Below, piece by piece: positions 22,108-33,137 of a DNA stretch of 64,000 nucleotides; positions within the stretch are counted from its first letter, which is position 1, and every line of letters starts with the position of its first letter. The DNA lies in the NCBI GenBank assembly GCA_014871385.1, contig CM026425.1, forward strand, positions 12,633,821 to 12,697,820, read 5' to 3'. The notes beneath the pieces are model-generated. The model ran no database searches. It was given only the letters and a program-made list of their open reading frames with translations, and had not been told where the DNA came from. A program made the translations under genes and the position numbers. Origin of the DNA: Ceratodon purpureus (taxonomy: Eukaryota > Streptophyta > Bryopsida > Pseudoditrichales > Ditrichaceae).

Positions 22108-25100
22108 TTTCCACGGTCATAGGGTCCCCGGTGCGTTTTTTGTCTGCTCACTTTTGACCCCCGGTGCGTTTTTTGGCTGCTCACCGCTCACTGCTCACTG
22201 CTCGCCGCTGCCACACCAGAATGCCCGTCTATCCTTTCAAGTGGCTGGATTTTCCACCGTCCTGTAACTTATAGTGGCTGGACACCCCACTGTTCCTATC
22301 TACCACCCGAGAAGTGGAGTAATAATCCTTCCGTACGGCTATGGACCGATCCGGATAACTACTCAGTACCGGTTACGGATACGGAAATCATACTACAATG
22401 ACATTACCTTACGGCTGCACGGTATTCTACCATACTATCTTCCTTCCGGATTGGTTCGCAGTAGGGCATCCGGCTTTTATCCCATCTACAGGAAGCGACC
22501 GGTCCGTTTCCGGATCCCGGTGTACACACGGCTCTCCGTGTCCTTGAGACTACCAGCCCTGCTGCAATACGTCTCTCCTCCCCTACGGGCTCCTTCCGGG
22601 ACTGGAAACCGTCAACACTCGACGCTTGACACCTCCCCAGTCTCTCCGGGCGCTCTCCCGACCTTCCTACTGTTCAACACTCCTCCGGAACACTACTGAA
22701 GACAATAGTACCACAAACCATACGGCAACGGACCCGTCAGCAGCCGGTTGGCACAACAAATCCAAAAGTATATTCTCAATTGCAACAACAAAACGGCGTA
22801 CAAAAACAAGGCCCCGGCCTTGGGAAAACGTCTAACTTAAATACTAAAACCTATCGGTTCCTAAAGCGACCAAGTGGCCCACCGAGATCCAGGAATTCCG
22901 GATCTTGGATCCGGGAATCCCGGACCGGTGGCCGCCTTCTATTCCTAGTTACTGCCGCTATCTATCCGGATTGGCAGCCGGGTGCACTGGAGCCCCATCG
23001 TTAGTCGCTGCCATTTTATCCGGTCCTTATCCTAAACCCTACTCCTTGTGCTTATCGAGCCGGGGACTGTGCCGGGTTCCGTCCAACCGTTCCTTCTTCT
23101 GTGGCCGCTTCAGTTTCTTCAACGAGGGACCTTCTTCCGGAGCCTCAGATGCTGACGGTTCGCTGGACTTCCGGGATCGGTCTACTTGAACTGCCGGGGA
23201 TGGAGATCGTGCCGCCACCGGAACTGCGCTGAGATCCACCTGGAGCGTTTCCGGAGATCCCTGTACCGGCATAAAATCTACCGGTGGTGGTCTCTGGTCC
23301 GGTCCCAAAGGAATGTTTCCGGGGTTAACAGTCTCGACTCCATCCAAGTTGGGTAGAGTGTGCAGACTGCTCAAGGTATCCGGAATAGGATCCTCCAGCG
23401 GGTGTCCTACCTCCTGTTGGGCTGGCCGGATGGCAGACCGTATCGGAGAGGCTGGAGGTGGCACCGGTGCCGGTTCCCTGGTTGGGGACGGTGGTCTGGG
23501 CTCCTCTCGATCTGCCGGTGGCCCTGATGACGGACCGGCCTCTGCGTAACCGAGGACTTCCACCAGGTTCTTCATCTGCATCCAAGTGTCCTTCATCACC
23601 TGCGTCCGGTCGTGCATGAACTTTATAATATTCTTCATAGTCGGATCCGGTTGACGGGTCAGGAAGGCTTGGTAAACGGCGCACTGATTGGCCACATCTA
23701 CCGGAAGAGCTAAAGTGGCCTTGATCTCGGCGACCGACCGGATGGCCTCGACTGACCGGTCACGGGCGTCATTGAAATCTTTCCGGGCATCACGCACCTC
23801 CTCCTCGAGCTTCCGATTCGTCTCCTGGTACTTCGCTAACCGGTCCATGTGCTTGTCCTGGAGACTGGCCAAGTCCCGTTGCTTGCGAAGAATACTCAGG
23901 CAATCCTCCAACCGGTCCGAACCCGTAAGGATCATTACTTCCCTAGCCAACCGGCCCTCCACCTGCCTAGTCGACTGTAAGAACCGGGCATACGTCGTCG
24001 CCTGTTCCGATAGGTTAACTAAGTCCTGGTACGGATCTCCGGTGTGCTCCGGTGGTCCGGTGGGTTGTTGGATCTCCGTGTTTAGGGTTCGCTTGGCCGG
24101 TATGGGAGTCCGAGGTGATCCGGATGGCTGTCCCTTTTCCGGGCTGGGACGGGGTCTCTTAGCCGGCGTGGGGGAGACCTCGATAACATCATCATCGTCG
24201 TCCTGGTCGGACACTTCTTCCGGCTCAGCGAACTGCTGATAGCTTAAGAGCTCATCGTACTCCCGGACCTCGTCAGTACTCAACAGCCCCTTAGTACGGT
24301 AGAGGTGAATGAGGAAAGACGGAAGGCAGGTGGCCTGCTTCTTGGTCTTCCGGAGATTGGCCACTTGCCGGTCGATTATCGTCTTCATCATGACACCCCA
24401 GTCCACCGTGAATTCACCGATCATGGCCCCAATGAAAACGGACGCCCACTTGATGGTGATCCGTTTGGGCTTTTCCGGATGGAAAATAGGGTTCATAAAC
24501 CCTACGACCCTCCGGGCCTCCGGATCCGCAATGTCATCCAGCTCCCATCCTTCTCTCGGGTCTCCGGCCCCCTTGAGATACCGGTGTATGAAGTCCCGGG
24601 TCTCCGGTGTCGAGACCTCGCCGGAGTTCTTGAAACCATACGTCTCCCTCCAGAGTTGTGCCGTCCACTTATCCGGCTCTCCCCGGATGGTTCCTCGATT
24701 CTCGGGATTCTTGACGAAGATCTCCTGGGCCGGAAGGGCAAGCTTCCAACCCCATGCCTTGTCCAGTAGGACCTCACAACTCATAGACTCTAAGGCGGTC
24801 CGGAGGAGCTCCCTCTCCTTCTCGTCGGCTGGCATCAACGGCATTACCCGTTGTACCCTGAACGACTGTCCTTCCGCCGCCGGTTCCTTCCCTTTCCTAC
24901 CCATTCTGCTAAATCTTCCTCTCCGTCACTCCGGTAGCACCTGCACGCACGATCCTCACCACAATCTCTCGCCTAACGGAAACACTTCCGTCTCACCGTC
25001 TCTCTCCTACCGTCTAACCCTAACTGCGCCCTCCGCCTTAGAGCGCAAGGATCCGTCGTGCCACAAAATGACAAAGAGAAAGGAGGAGCATGGCGGTTCT

Positions 25101-25482
25101 TCCTCCTTTTATACCTGCCCTCGCGCCCACCCGTTCGTAGCTCATCATGACGGACGGTCGTAGCCCCTCATCATTGGACGGTCGCGACCGGCGGCGTTTT
25201 AATGGTTGCAGCCATTATCCCCGTGTGCGTTGTACCTTTTGGTGGTTATCCTTAAGTCTGCCGGGTCAGGGCTCTGTCATATAGACTGTACCCGTCTTTC
25301 CTCCACCGCAGACGACCGGATCTCACCCGGCTGGCCTTCCGGTCCCTTATTTATTCAGCCGACCGGCTTAACCGGTTGTTTTACTTATAGGCTTAGTACT
25401 TCCGTATTTCTAACATAAAATTTTTAATTTTTTTATCATTTTCCTACCGGAATTAGTATTCCGGTGTGTCAACCGTGGAAAT
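22108..25482 (-). mobile_element. CCGG-rich transposon fragment with a Transposase_32-like gene
   Basis: From about 22.35 to 25.47 kb the tetramer CCGG occurs roughly 85 times by hand count (about 18 expected at this GC content), typically as WCCGGW, in the gene and its flanks. Possible terminal inverted repeats are TTTCCACGGT near 22108-22118 and its complement ACCGTGGAAA at 25473-25482, but the match is only about 10 bp, so the boundaries are uncertain. No reverse transcriptase is present. It may be part of a larger Tat-like retrotransposon. Confidence 0.5.
23039..24904 (-). CDS. Putative plant transposon protein (Transposase_32-like), 621 aa
   Basis: Uninterrupted frame from the ATG at 24904. 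Residues 60-230 resemble the accessory protein of plant Tat/Ogre-type retrotransposons: an RETYGF block, FMNPIFHPEKPKRITIKWAS, then KKQATCLPSFLIHLYRTKGL. An acidic tract (DQDDDDDVIEV, about residue 238) precedes a basic Pro/Ser-rich linker. Residues 300-480 are strongly helical and charged (coiled coil), and the C-terminus is Pro-rich and then basic (KKLKRPQKKERLDG). Such proteins have no proven catalytic role. CCGG motifs are embedded throughout the coding sequence. Confidence 0.65.
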   Translation of the reverse strand: MGRKGKEPAAEGQSFRVQRVMPLMPADEKERELLRTALESMSCEVLLDKAWGWKLALPAQEIFVKNPENRGTIRGEPDKWTAQLWRETYGFKNSGEVSTPETRDFIHRYLKGAGDPREGWELDDIADPEARRVVGFMNPIFHPEKPKRITIKWASVFIGAMIGEFTVDWGVMMKTIIDRQVANLRKTKKQATCLPSFLIHLYRTKGLLSTDEVREYDELLSYQQFAEPEEVSDQDDDDDVIEVSPTPAKRPRPSPEKGQPSGSPRTPIPAKRTLNTEIQQPTGPPEHTGDPYQDLVNLSEQATTYARFLQSTRQVEGRLAREVMILTGSDRLEDCLSILRKQRDLASLQDKHMDRLAKYQETNRKLEEEVRDARKDFNDARDRSVEAIRSVAEIKATLALPVDVANQCAVYQAFLTRQPDPTMKNIIKFMHDRTQVMKDTWMQMKNLVEVLGYAEAGPSSGPPADREEPRPPSPTREPAPVPPPASPIRSAIRPAQQEVGHPLEDPIPDTLSSLHTLPNLDGVETVNPGNIPLGPDQRPPPVDFMPVQGSPETLQVDLSAVPVAARSPSPAVQVDRSRKSSEPSASEAPEEGPSLKKLKRPQKKERLDGTRHSPRLDKHKE

Positions 25483-25900
25483 CACTTTCCACAAAACTTG
25501 TAAGAAACATAACGGTGACCTTTTCTTTTATGGGTGGAGGTAAAACGAAAGATTGAAAAATGAAGTTATGTGAAACATGAATCAGAACTAATCCAGAATG
25601 AATCAAGTTTCAGGTTCTCATAAAGGTGAACTATTCTTGCTCTGATTACTACTGATTTGGGTACTTCGTTTCCACACAATCAAAGTCTTCTCGAGTAGCT
25701 TAGGTGGGCATTCCGCTACACATAAAAAGCGGAATTGAAACATGACAGCCGAATACATACATCCACTTCCACAAAGTGACATCGGATATGGGACTTCACA
25801 AAATTTTACCTCCACAGATAGACTAAAAAGAAAATATTTTGTGTAAAACTTCTCATTTCGAATGGCTTAGCAGTTTCTAACATCAAAGTTCTCAGTAAAA
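25483..25900. other. Spacer between elements
   Basis: AT-rich, no gene seen. Contains a short inverted match (GGAGGTAAAACGAAAG near 25535 and AAAATTTTACCTCC near 25800) of doubtful meaning. Confidence 0.4.
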
Positions 25901-28339
25901 TCAAGTGATATCAGTCACATCTTCTACACTAGTCTCAGATTCACTAGCACCCGCTTCTGTGCCCCTACTTGTCTCTTCGATATCTGCTGCCTCAGGAGAC
26001 ACATATCTACTGCCCTGGCGGGTGCGACTCTCACGCCAGGCCTCACTAGCCGCCCCTGCCCCAGATGCATGCCATGCTTCACGCCTCCTAGCCATACATT
26101 CAAGGGTTGCTGGATCTGGCAACACCTGCTCGGATGCCGAAGTCCTCATTTGCAACTTTGCAGCATACCTGTGCTGTATATTTCTATACCAGAACTCATA
26201 CTGCTGAACGATAACACTCGTCCTAGCTACTGTCCCACCATGCTGTCCATGGTATTGGCTAGATGCTTTAGCAGCATGGTGCGATTTCTCCATTCCTTGG
26301 CAGTTCCATACAGACAAACTCCCATACTGTTCAATAAACCAGGGTCCGTGCTTCACCAACACGTGCTGCCAACAAAAGATCAGGGTCAATTCAAAACTTG
26401 TAAACATAGTATAAAAAGCAAACATGGTTGTTGAAGCATCAATTACATGGAGGCAATAGCGAGCCTAAACCACGAACAAGCTAAAACGCTCACAACACAA
26501 GCCAGTTAACACTTTGAAATACTCACGATATAGTGCGTCACGTGACCCTCCCCATGTGCCGCAACAAATGCTCTCCCGAAACTCTCAATGACAGATTTAC
26601 AGTTCCTCCTCTGATCGTCAGTCAGAACCAAGCCAGTGAAGTATGGCTGCAATGCCTCGAGAGTCTCCCATACTCGCCTGCTCTTCACCCTTGCTTGCCC
26701 ACTTTCCAGGTTATTTGATTCTGAAGCGAGTACGTCCTTCCAAACCCGATCATTTCCGGACCATGAACTTGGTCCAAACAGTTTGCTTGCACAGACTCCG
26801 CCAAGGCTCGGCTTCTGAACAACATTCCCTGTTTTCCCAGAGAGTTGCGGGTCTTGCTTTAGCACACAGTTCGACCCTTCTACACCAATAGCAGACATTG
26901 TTTTCTCCATAGCGTCAATTGCAGCGGATTTCCTCTCCCCCTCTTGCATGTTCCAGACGAACATGAAGTGCAGATGTAACACTTTCTCAACAATTCGAAC
27001 CAGTGCATGCAAAGTGCATATGTGTGTCCTGCTCAAAGGAATTGGCAGAATAGGTTTCCATCTCGGATGTGTGTCGATGTCGCATGGTGCACCTTGAATC
27101 CTTGTAGCAAACAAACCTCCCTGCCAGGTTCCTTTCCCACGTGCTGAAGCAGTCTGCTCTGCTTCAGCACTTGTGCACGTCCTCAAACGTTCGTGCTTCT
27201 GCTCACAGTATATGCAATTCATCTTGCATGCCGGCCCATGCTGTAGCCCATACATACACTTGATGGTCTTCATATCAGCACTTAAATGCCACTCAACTGG
27301 ATAACTTCCGTAACCTGCTACATCAAGTTGTTCCCCGCTTGACTGCGCTTTAATGATATCCGGAAAGCTTGTTTGTTCAAATACCCACTGCAAGATATCA
27401 TGTGATTCCTTCTCCACCTGAAAGCAGCCTATTGGCCAAATCTCTTGCTCAGACTGGACAGAGAAATATTTATCATTGTTTCTCTGTATCTCTGGATCTA
27501 GGGCTCGATTCATCAGTGTCAGGCTCACTCGCTCAAACTTCTTCCCGTGCAGCACTTCCGCCTCATCAAGCTTCAGCACGAATATCAATGGCCCGCCCCT
27601 CAACTCTGATTTAAACCAAGGTAATAAACAGCACTTAGCATCGAATACATTAACAAGAGCCCGCTACCTTCCGATAAATGACAAAACAGAGATTTCGATT
27701 TTGGAACTCACCTTCAACCGTGATGTCATAGAACAACACCATTGATTTTTGAACTACTCTAATGTCTGCAAAGAGGTTGTTTTTTTCATTTAGAATAACC
27801 TCCCTTGACTGTCTCACCACATTCTTACTGACCCTCGCCTCTGAAATCACTCTGCGCCCGTTTATGTGACGATACTCTCCAATGAATTGTGGCAGCTTGC
27901 TATTCATGCTCCTTCGCAACTCCGCCACCTTATTACTAGACGGCAACAGACCTCGCTTCAGCTCAGGCGCTACAGACATCACTCGGTGCTTGATGACCTT
28001 GCAGAGTGCATGGTATCCTCTATGTGTTACGTTGTTACCATCGCACACTCCCAGCATGACTTCTTGACTCAACTCCCCTTGAATCTTTTTGAATACATTC
28101 TTGGTTGCGGCCGCATTTGCTTGGCTCATCTTGGGCTGCTCTCCTAACCTCAAAGCCTCACCTGCAGACAAAACGCTTGCAATAGCGCGTGCTGTAGCAG
28201 TTTGTGAATCTTTTGCCCCGTTCAGCCTTTTCCTCTCCCCCCGTGCCTTGTTTGATCGCTGCAGTTGACTGACCAGTCGAGGTTGAATCTGAGCCCGCAA
28301 TATAGTCCTTCGACGCTTAGCATTCCCTGATCCTGCCAT
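25901..28339 (-). CDS. Unclassified putative transposase, three exons, copy 1
   Basis: Start ATG at 28339 (MAGSGNAKRRR). Exons 28339-27712, 27605-26527 and 26365-25901 use GTGAGT donors and join in phase to about 723 codons. Notable blocks: basic N-terminus; FYDITVEG then a splice into LRGGPLIFVLKLDEAEV (candidate catalytic Asp); ACKMNCIYCEQKHER (Cys/His cluster, possibly zinc-binding); THICTLHALVRIVEKVLHLH; SSWSGNDRVWKDV; then after the last intron HVLVKHGPWFIEQYGSLSVW and GMEKSHH, with an acidic candidate catalytic Glu. The C-terminal 80 residues are low complexity. Resemblance to cut-and-paste transposases is by layout only. A second copy with the same intron position starts at 29889. Confidence 0.6.
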
Positions 28340-28597
28340 GCATCCATCTGGTATCAATGACCTTACACCCTGTTTAAATAAACTCCTTCAAAGAAGATAT
28401 TAAATACTTACTGCACTACTTGGTTAATGTCCTCCACATTGACTTGCTGCAATGCAGCAAGCAAGTTGGTTTGCTTGTTTAGAGCAAAATAAGAAAACCA
28501 TGAATTCGCAACAGCCTGCTTCCATATTACACTCACAGATAAGTAAATAGCCGCAACAGCACTATAAAACGTAACTGCCGAAGCATTTCACAAACGT

Positions 28598-29269
28598 CTA
28601 AGAACCTGGAGCGAGCTCGTCTACATTCTTCATGCTTGACGTGTGTACGCGCTTGCGGAGACCCCTCGGGGTCTCAACCATGTATTTCATTTTTGCTTGT
28701 AGATCTTCACGCGCTGTTTTTGATTTCGATAACTCTGCCTGCAATGAAACTACCGTTGCTCTAAATCCCTCCGCTGCAGCAAGAAGTGACGTCCTCAACT
28801 CTGTACATGTGGCTTCTGAATTGACCAGTTCGCTCACTAATCTTTCACGCTCTTCCCCAAGCAAGGACACGGTGCTCTTCAAATTGTCAATATGGCGTCT
28901 ACATTCTTCATGTTGCTGACAAAGACAATGTATGTCAAATTCATAACCACGGACCGTCGATTGCAAGCTCGTGACTGCACTGCCCAAGCGTTTTGTGTAT
29001 CCCAGCATACCTCCTTCGCCGTGGCATAGGAATTCCAAGTACTCTTTCAACGTCCTAAAGCATGGATGCAAACTTGTTGCAGGATCGACTGGATATAAGC
29101 TCCCGTCCACCCACAGGTCGATGTTCTTCTCCCCATTAGCCCTCCTTGCAGCAAATCCTGCACGTGAACTGCGTTCGTCTAACAAATGACCTCGCTTAAG
29201 CACTGGAGCGTAGATCGATGCCAAACGCACAGAAGGCACGTACGTGTTGGTCACATCTCGAAGCGCCAT
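28598..29269 (-). CDS. Coiled-coil protein adjoining the putative transposase
   Basis: Frame from the ATG at 29269, 223 aa. The N-terminal 90 residues hold a compact block ending EYLEFLCHGEGGMLGYTKRL. Residues 95-190 are heptad-rich (QQHEECRRHIDNLKSTVSLL and LVSELVNSEATCTELRTSLL). It lies head-to-tail upstream of the transposase gene with a 260-bp gap. A donor-like CCAG/GTTCTT near 28605 and an acceptor AAACAG near 28370 leave open that both are one transcript, although the phases I tested did not join cleanly. Confidence 0.5.
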   Translation of the reverse strand: MALRDVTNTYVPSVRLASIYAPVLKRGHLLDERSSRAGFAARRANGEKNIDLWVDGSLYPVDPATSLHPCFRTLKEYLEFLCHGEGGMLGYTKRLGSAVTSLQSTVRGYEFDIHCLCQQHEECRRHIDNLKSTVSLLGEERERLVSELVNSEATCTELRTSLLAAAEGFRATVVSLQAELSKSKTAREDLQAKMKYMVETPRGLRKRVHTSSMKNVDELAPGS

Positions 29270-29888
29270 CTTCTAATCCGACAAAAAAAGCAATAACACA
29301 TATAGTTGAATCTCACAACACTGTACAAATGTGAACAACGATAAAATTAACAGCACTTTCCATTCCTAAATTGGGCAGATACGACACACACGGTGCATGA
29401 ATAGAACTGACAGCATACTTCAAGTAGAATGCTGTAGCAAATTTTCATAACTGTAGACAGCTCTCAATTTGGCGCGCCACTGCCACGGGACATGCCATGC
29501 TTGCACCTCCCGCCTTTTTAGTGGAGGTATTTCCCGCCCCCAGTTTGCCCACGGGGCTTATTTAATTCCCATCAAATATATCAAATAGGGGATGTTCAAA
29601 TATTATAACCCAAGATTACACTGACCCATGGGTACAATGGATTGACTTTGCAGAATGCTAATAGTTATTTTATCCGGGTTTCAACGGCTGTTGGTTGGTA
29701 CTGGTCACTATTCTACTTTGTTTTATTGGAGTGCTATGGACTGCTCCTAGGATAGAATGATTACTTCGACCCTGCCCAAGCACTGTTGGCCGGTTGCCCC
29801 CAACGAAAAAAGGACTACCTTTCAACTGCCCGGGACTCCCTTGGAGGGCCTCTTGGAGACTCGAAAACTTTTCTAATGCATAGAGCAA
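29270..29888. other. Non-coding boundary region between two related elements
   Basis: Separates the oppositely oriented putative transposase copies. A GC-rich patch at 29468-29560 (GGCGCGCCACTGCCACGGG) stands out from AT-rich surroundings and could be an element end. No gene seen. Confidence 0.4.
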
Positions 29889-30914
29889 ATGGAGAAGTCC
29901 TTGTCAGCTATCGGGGCTCACGGTGGCAATGTGGAGATTAGAAAGGATCCGAAACTGAGTGGCAGCACAGGGAATGTGCCACAGAAGCCATCTTTCAGTG
30001 GGGTTGTTGCTAGCAGACTATTTAAACCAAGCGTATGGTCTGGAAACGACAAGGCCTGGAAAGACATATGTCAAGCAGAGAGCAATAATAGTGGCGGCGG
30101 TGCACATCGTAGGGCAAGGGCTGCTATGTGGCAAGCCTTTGAAGAGGTTCTACCATATTTCAGCGGCTTGGTGCTGACAGCAGAACAACGACTCCAGTTC
30201 AAAGGGAAGATAGAAACGTGGGGGAGAACATTTTTGGAGGCCTTCGGAGAGGAGCATGTATCGCACTACATGGTGAGTTATATGAACGAGATTTGGGATG
30301 AATTAGGGGTTGATGGCTGACCTCACTTTTGTCAATTCTCTATCCAGGACTAACCTTGGAGTGGCTGTTGACAGCATGTAATTGTCAGGCATGGCAGTTG
30401 GTTTGTGGAGGAATACGGTAGTCTGGCCGTATGGAGTTGCCAGGGTATGGAGAAATCCCATCATCAAGCGAAGGCAGCGAATCAAGCGCATACAGCTCAC
30501 GGTGGTGGCAAAGAACGCATCAGTGTTATTTTGCAACAATTCCAACATTGGTACCGAAATATACAGCATCGGTATAAGAAGAAATTAGAGTGCACCAGGG
30601 TTCTAAATACCCCGGACGATGAGGCCCGCATGGAGGCTACACGTAGAAGGCGAGAACAGTGGCATCGATCAAATGCTGCCAGGGCTTTGGAGAATTGGCG
30701 GTCAAGGCGACGGCGTGTTGGCAAAGCTTGGGTGTGTAATAACACCGTTGGAGGTGATGGAGCCAACAATGATCAAGCAAGAGGATCTGCCAACGAAGAT
30801 GACTCCGGGGAGGAGGGCAACAATGTGGATCTTGAGGAAGGACGCAACTCAACTGACGGTGACGACGCTGGCAACAACGTGGACAGCGATGATGCTGGCA
30901 ACGAGCCTGTATGA
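29889..30914 (+). pseudogene. Unclassified putative transposase, 5'-truncated copy 2
   Basis: Exons 29889-30272 and 30375-30914. The donor ATG/GTGAGT and acceptor TTGACAG lie at the same codon as in copy 1 (both exons 3 start with HV-VKHG or HV-VRHG). Matching blocks include SAIGAHGGN, SVWSGNDKAWKD, LPYFSGLVLTAEQR, FVEEYGSLAVWSCQGMEKSHH and WYRNIQHR. Similarity to copy 1 is roughly half the residues by eye. The N-terminal two thirds, including the LKLDEAEV and Cys/His blocks, are missing. The C-terminus is an acidic Asp/Asn/Gly repeat (NSTDGDDAGNNVDSDDAGN). Confidence 0.65.
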
Positions 30915-32078
30915 ATTGAGTACAAATTATGCGTTCTAAACTCATTGGATGGACATCTATAATGTAGTAAGTTTTTTATTTTTTTTAATTTTTTTGATCG
31001 GAGTAGACAGTGGTTCTTCTTTAACATGTTTTTTGGTTTCATTCTAGAATAGCCATTTACGGATAGATTTATCAAAAAATGAGGATTTTTTCGAGCAATT
31101 CCCTAAAATGGCTTATCCATTGCTAAGTTAATCTTCATAATTATTAAAGAGGCACCCATGGAGAAGAAGGGGAGTCCACTGACAGTGAGGTCGCTGGCAG
31201 CAATGAGGACAGTGACGACGCGAGCAATGGCCGTGTGTGACTTGACCGCAATGTATTTTGGTAATTATGTTAGAGCTATGTAGAATGTGGCTGGCAACAA
31301 TGTTTTTTTTGAATGAGTTAGGCCATGTTTCTCCCCTAAACTTGTTTTGTGGATAGCTCACTAAAGTGCCTAGTCCATGCAATTATTAATCTTCATAATT
31401 AATGGTCTTAGTAATCATATGTACCGGTCACGCTCAAATTAAGATTTTAATTTCTAAGACGATTTTCTAAGTACCCACATCAAATGGGGATGTGTGGTTT
31501 AGGGCCATGGCAATCATTTGCATGGAGTGGCAATTAAGGGAGAAATGAGAGCTTTGCACCAACTCCTCAACCTCCCTTCATTAAACTCTGTTTGAGACTC
31601 TCAACTCAGTCTAAGCCCCCAAAACCTCCCCTAAAAGCGTTCCAATATCCTCTTGAAGTAAACCCGGCCTAGTTTCCAAGGACGCACATGTGGTTGACTC
31701 GGGCAGGAAGGCCTCTCTCTTTTCCTGCCTTGTTCCCATACGACACCCTCCGTTGACTCCAACACCTCTTCAGCTCCTCTATCTTCTTCAGTCGTCCTCT
31801 TGCTGTCAGCAAGCGCCCTCGCGATTGCAATTACCTTGGCAGTTTTGTGGGCGCCGTGGGGAAGTTGGATGTTCAGAGGGCGGTACAGTCACGCACCCCC
31901 TTTGGGTCGTTGAGGATCGCGTGAGGAGACGAAGAGTACCGCCAGCAACGACTTTGAAGGAAGGGGCCGTTGCGGTCGACTGCACGAAGCAGCTGCAGCG
32001 TGAGGAGCGAGCCGTCGAGGAGGGCCGTGGAGATTCAACGGCAGGTGGAGCAAGGGGGTCGTGAGCGGTTTTGGAGCA
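30915..32078. other. Non-coding region of the TGCTGNCAGCA element
   Basis: Apart from the duplicated tail, there is no gene I can support. CTTGCTGTCAGCAAG near 31802 is a perfect odd-length palindrome. The sequence becomes GC-rich and purine-biased towards the 53-bp repeat. Confidence 0.45.
31150..31240 (+). pseudogene. Duplicated acidic C-terminal tail of the copy-2 transposase
   Basis: An open stretch reads GEEGESTDSEVAGSNEDSDD and ends ASNGRV-stop, closely like the tail that ends at 30914. It lies 240 bp downstream with no coding link, so it is probably a partial tandem duplication or an unused exon. Confidence 0.5.
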
Positions 32079-32400
32079 GCAAGGTCGGGAGCGAGGAGCA
32101 GCAGCAGGGTCGAGAGCTGCGGGGAGGTACAGCAAGGTCGGGAGCGAGGAGCAGCAGCAGGGTCGAGAGCTGCGGGGAGGTACAGCAAGGTCGGGAGCGA
32201 GGAGCAGCAGCAGGGTCGAGAGCTGCGGGGAGGTACAGCAAGGTCGGGAGCGAGGAGCAGCAGCAGGGTCGAGAGCTGCGGGGAGGTACAGCAAGGTCGG
32301 GAGCGAGGAGCAGCAGCAGGGTCGAGAGCTGCGGGGAGGTACAGCAAGGTCGGGAGCGAGGAGCAGCAGCAGGGTCGAGAGCTGCGGGGAGGTAGAGCAA
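32079..32400 (+). repeat. 53-bp GC-rich minisatellite, six units
   Basis: GCAAGGTCGGGAGCGAGGAG begins at 32079, 32132, 32185, 32238, 32291 and 32344, with a degenerate seventh start at 32397. Units are almost identical. Because 53 is not a multiple of three and the unit lacks stops in several frames, all frames look open on both strands, and apparent ORFs across it are artefacts. Confidence 0.95.
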
Positions 32401-33137
32401 GGACGACGAAGAAAGAGCAGCAACGTCGTTGGCAAGAAGAAACGGAAGCGCAAGCACTGTGGTGGGTCACGGAAGGTGATAGAGCGGGGCGGAGCTGCAT
32501 TACACGGAGCTCGCGTTGAGGGTCACGTGAGGAGCGGCCGTGGAGCTGAAGGCGAGTTCTTGCGGTTGGGAGCTACAGCGCAAGGTGTGGGGAGGAGCAT
32601 CACGGTCGGGAGCCCGAGGGGAGGGGGGTATAGCACAAGGAGCGGGGTGGAGCTCTCGAATAGTGAGGAGCAGGCGTGGAGCTCATTGGCGAAGTGAGGA
32701 GCGGGCGTGGAGCTGCAGCGTGAGGAGCGGAGTGGAGAAGAACCGAGGCCAGCCGGAGAGAGGGGAGGGTGAGCTATAGCAGAAGAAGCGGGGTGGAGCA
32801 GCAGGGCTGGGAGCGTGGGGTGAGGTGGAGGTTTCTCGGCTGCAGAATCTAGAGGCGCATTGTCACGCGCGGCGAGAGGGGCTTCAAGCTGCACCGTCTT
32901 CCACCGCTGACAGTGAAGCATTGCGAGGTTAGTGATCTGATCGTGTCTATTTTTTTGCAACCTTGCTCCTCCTTATGTTGCGGTTGGCCATGTTGGAGCG
33001 TACCGACCATGGTGAAGAGAATAGAGTTGCTCAGCAATGGCTGCTAGGGTCGCGGGGGGTAATGGTTTAGAGATGTGTAGCTTAAATCTCTAATCTGCAA
33101 GAATAATACCCTGTCCGTTTCTCTCCTTTCAGCTGCC
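32401..33137. other. Purine-rich leader upstream of the coiled-coil/RING-like gene
   Basis: GAGGAGCGG-type repeats persist to about 32870 with no convincing gene. A donor-like GCGAG/GTTAGT near 32930 and the acceptor CTCCTTTCAG ending near 33131 suggest a 5'-UTR intron for the next gene. Confidence 0.45.

Noticed and set aside
22274..22699. 141-codon plus-strand ORF
   Set aside because: Lies in the CCGG-rich flank and reads as low-complexity Ser/Pro/Arg; probably a by-product of GC-rich repeats.
32035..32697. Long overlapping ORFs on both strands (up to about 215 codons)
   Set aside because: They are generated by the 53-bp tandem repeat, whose length is not a multiple of three. No independent coding evidence.
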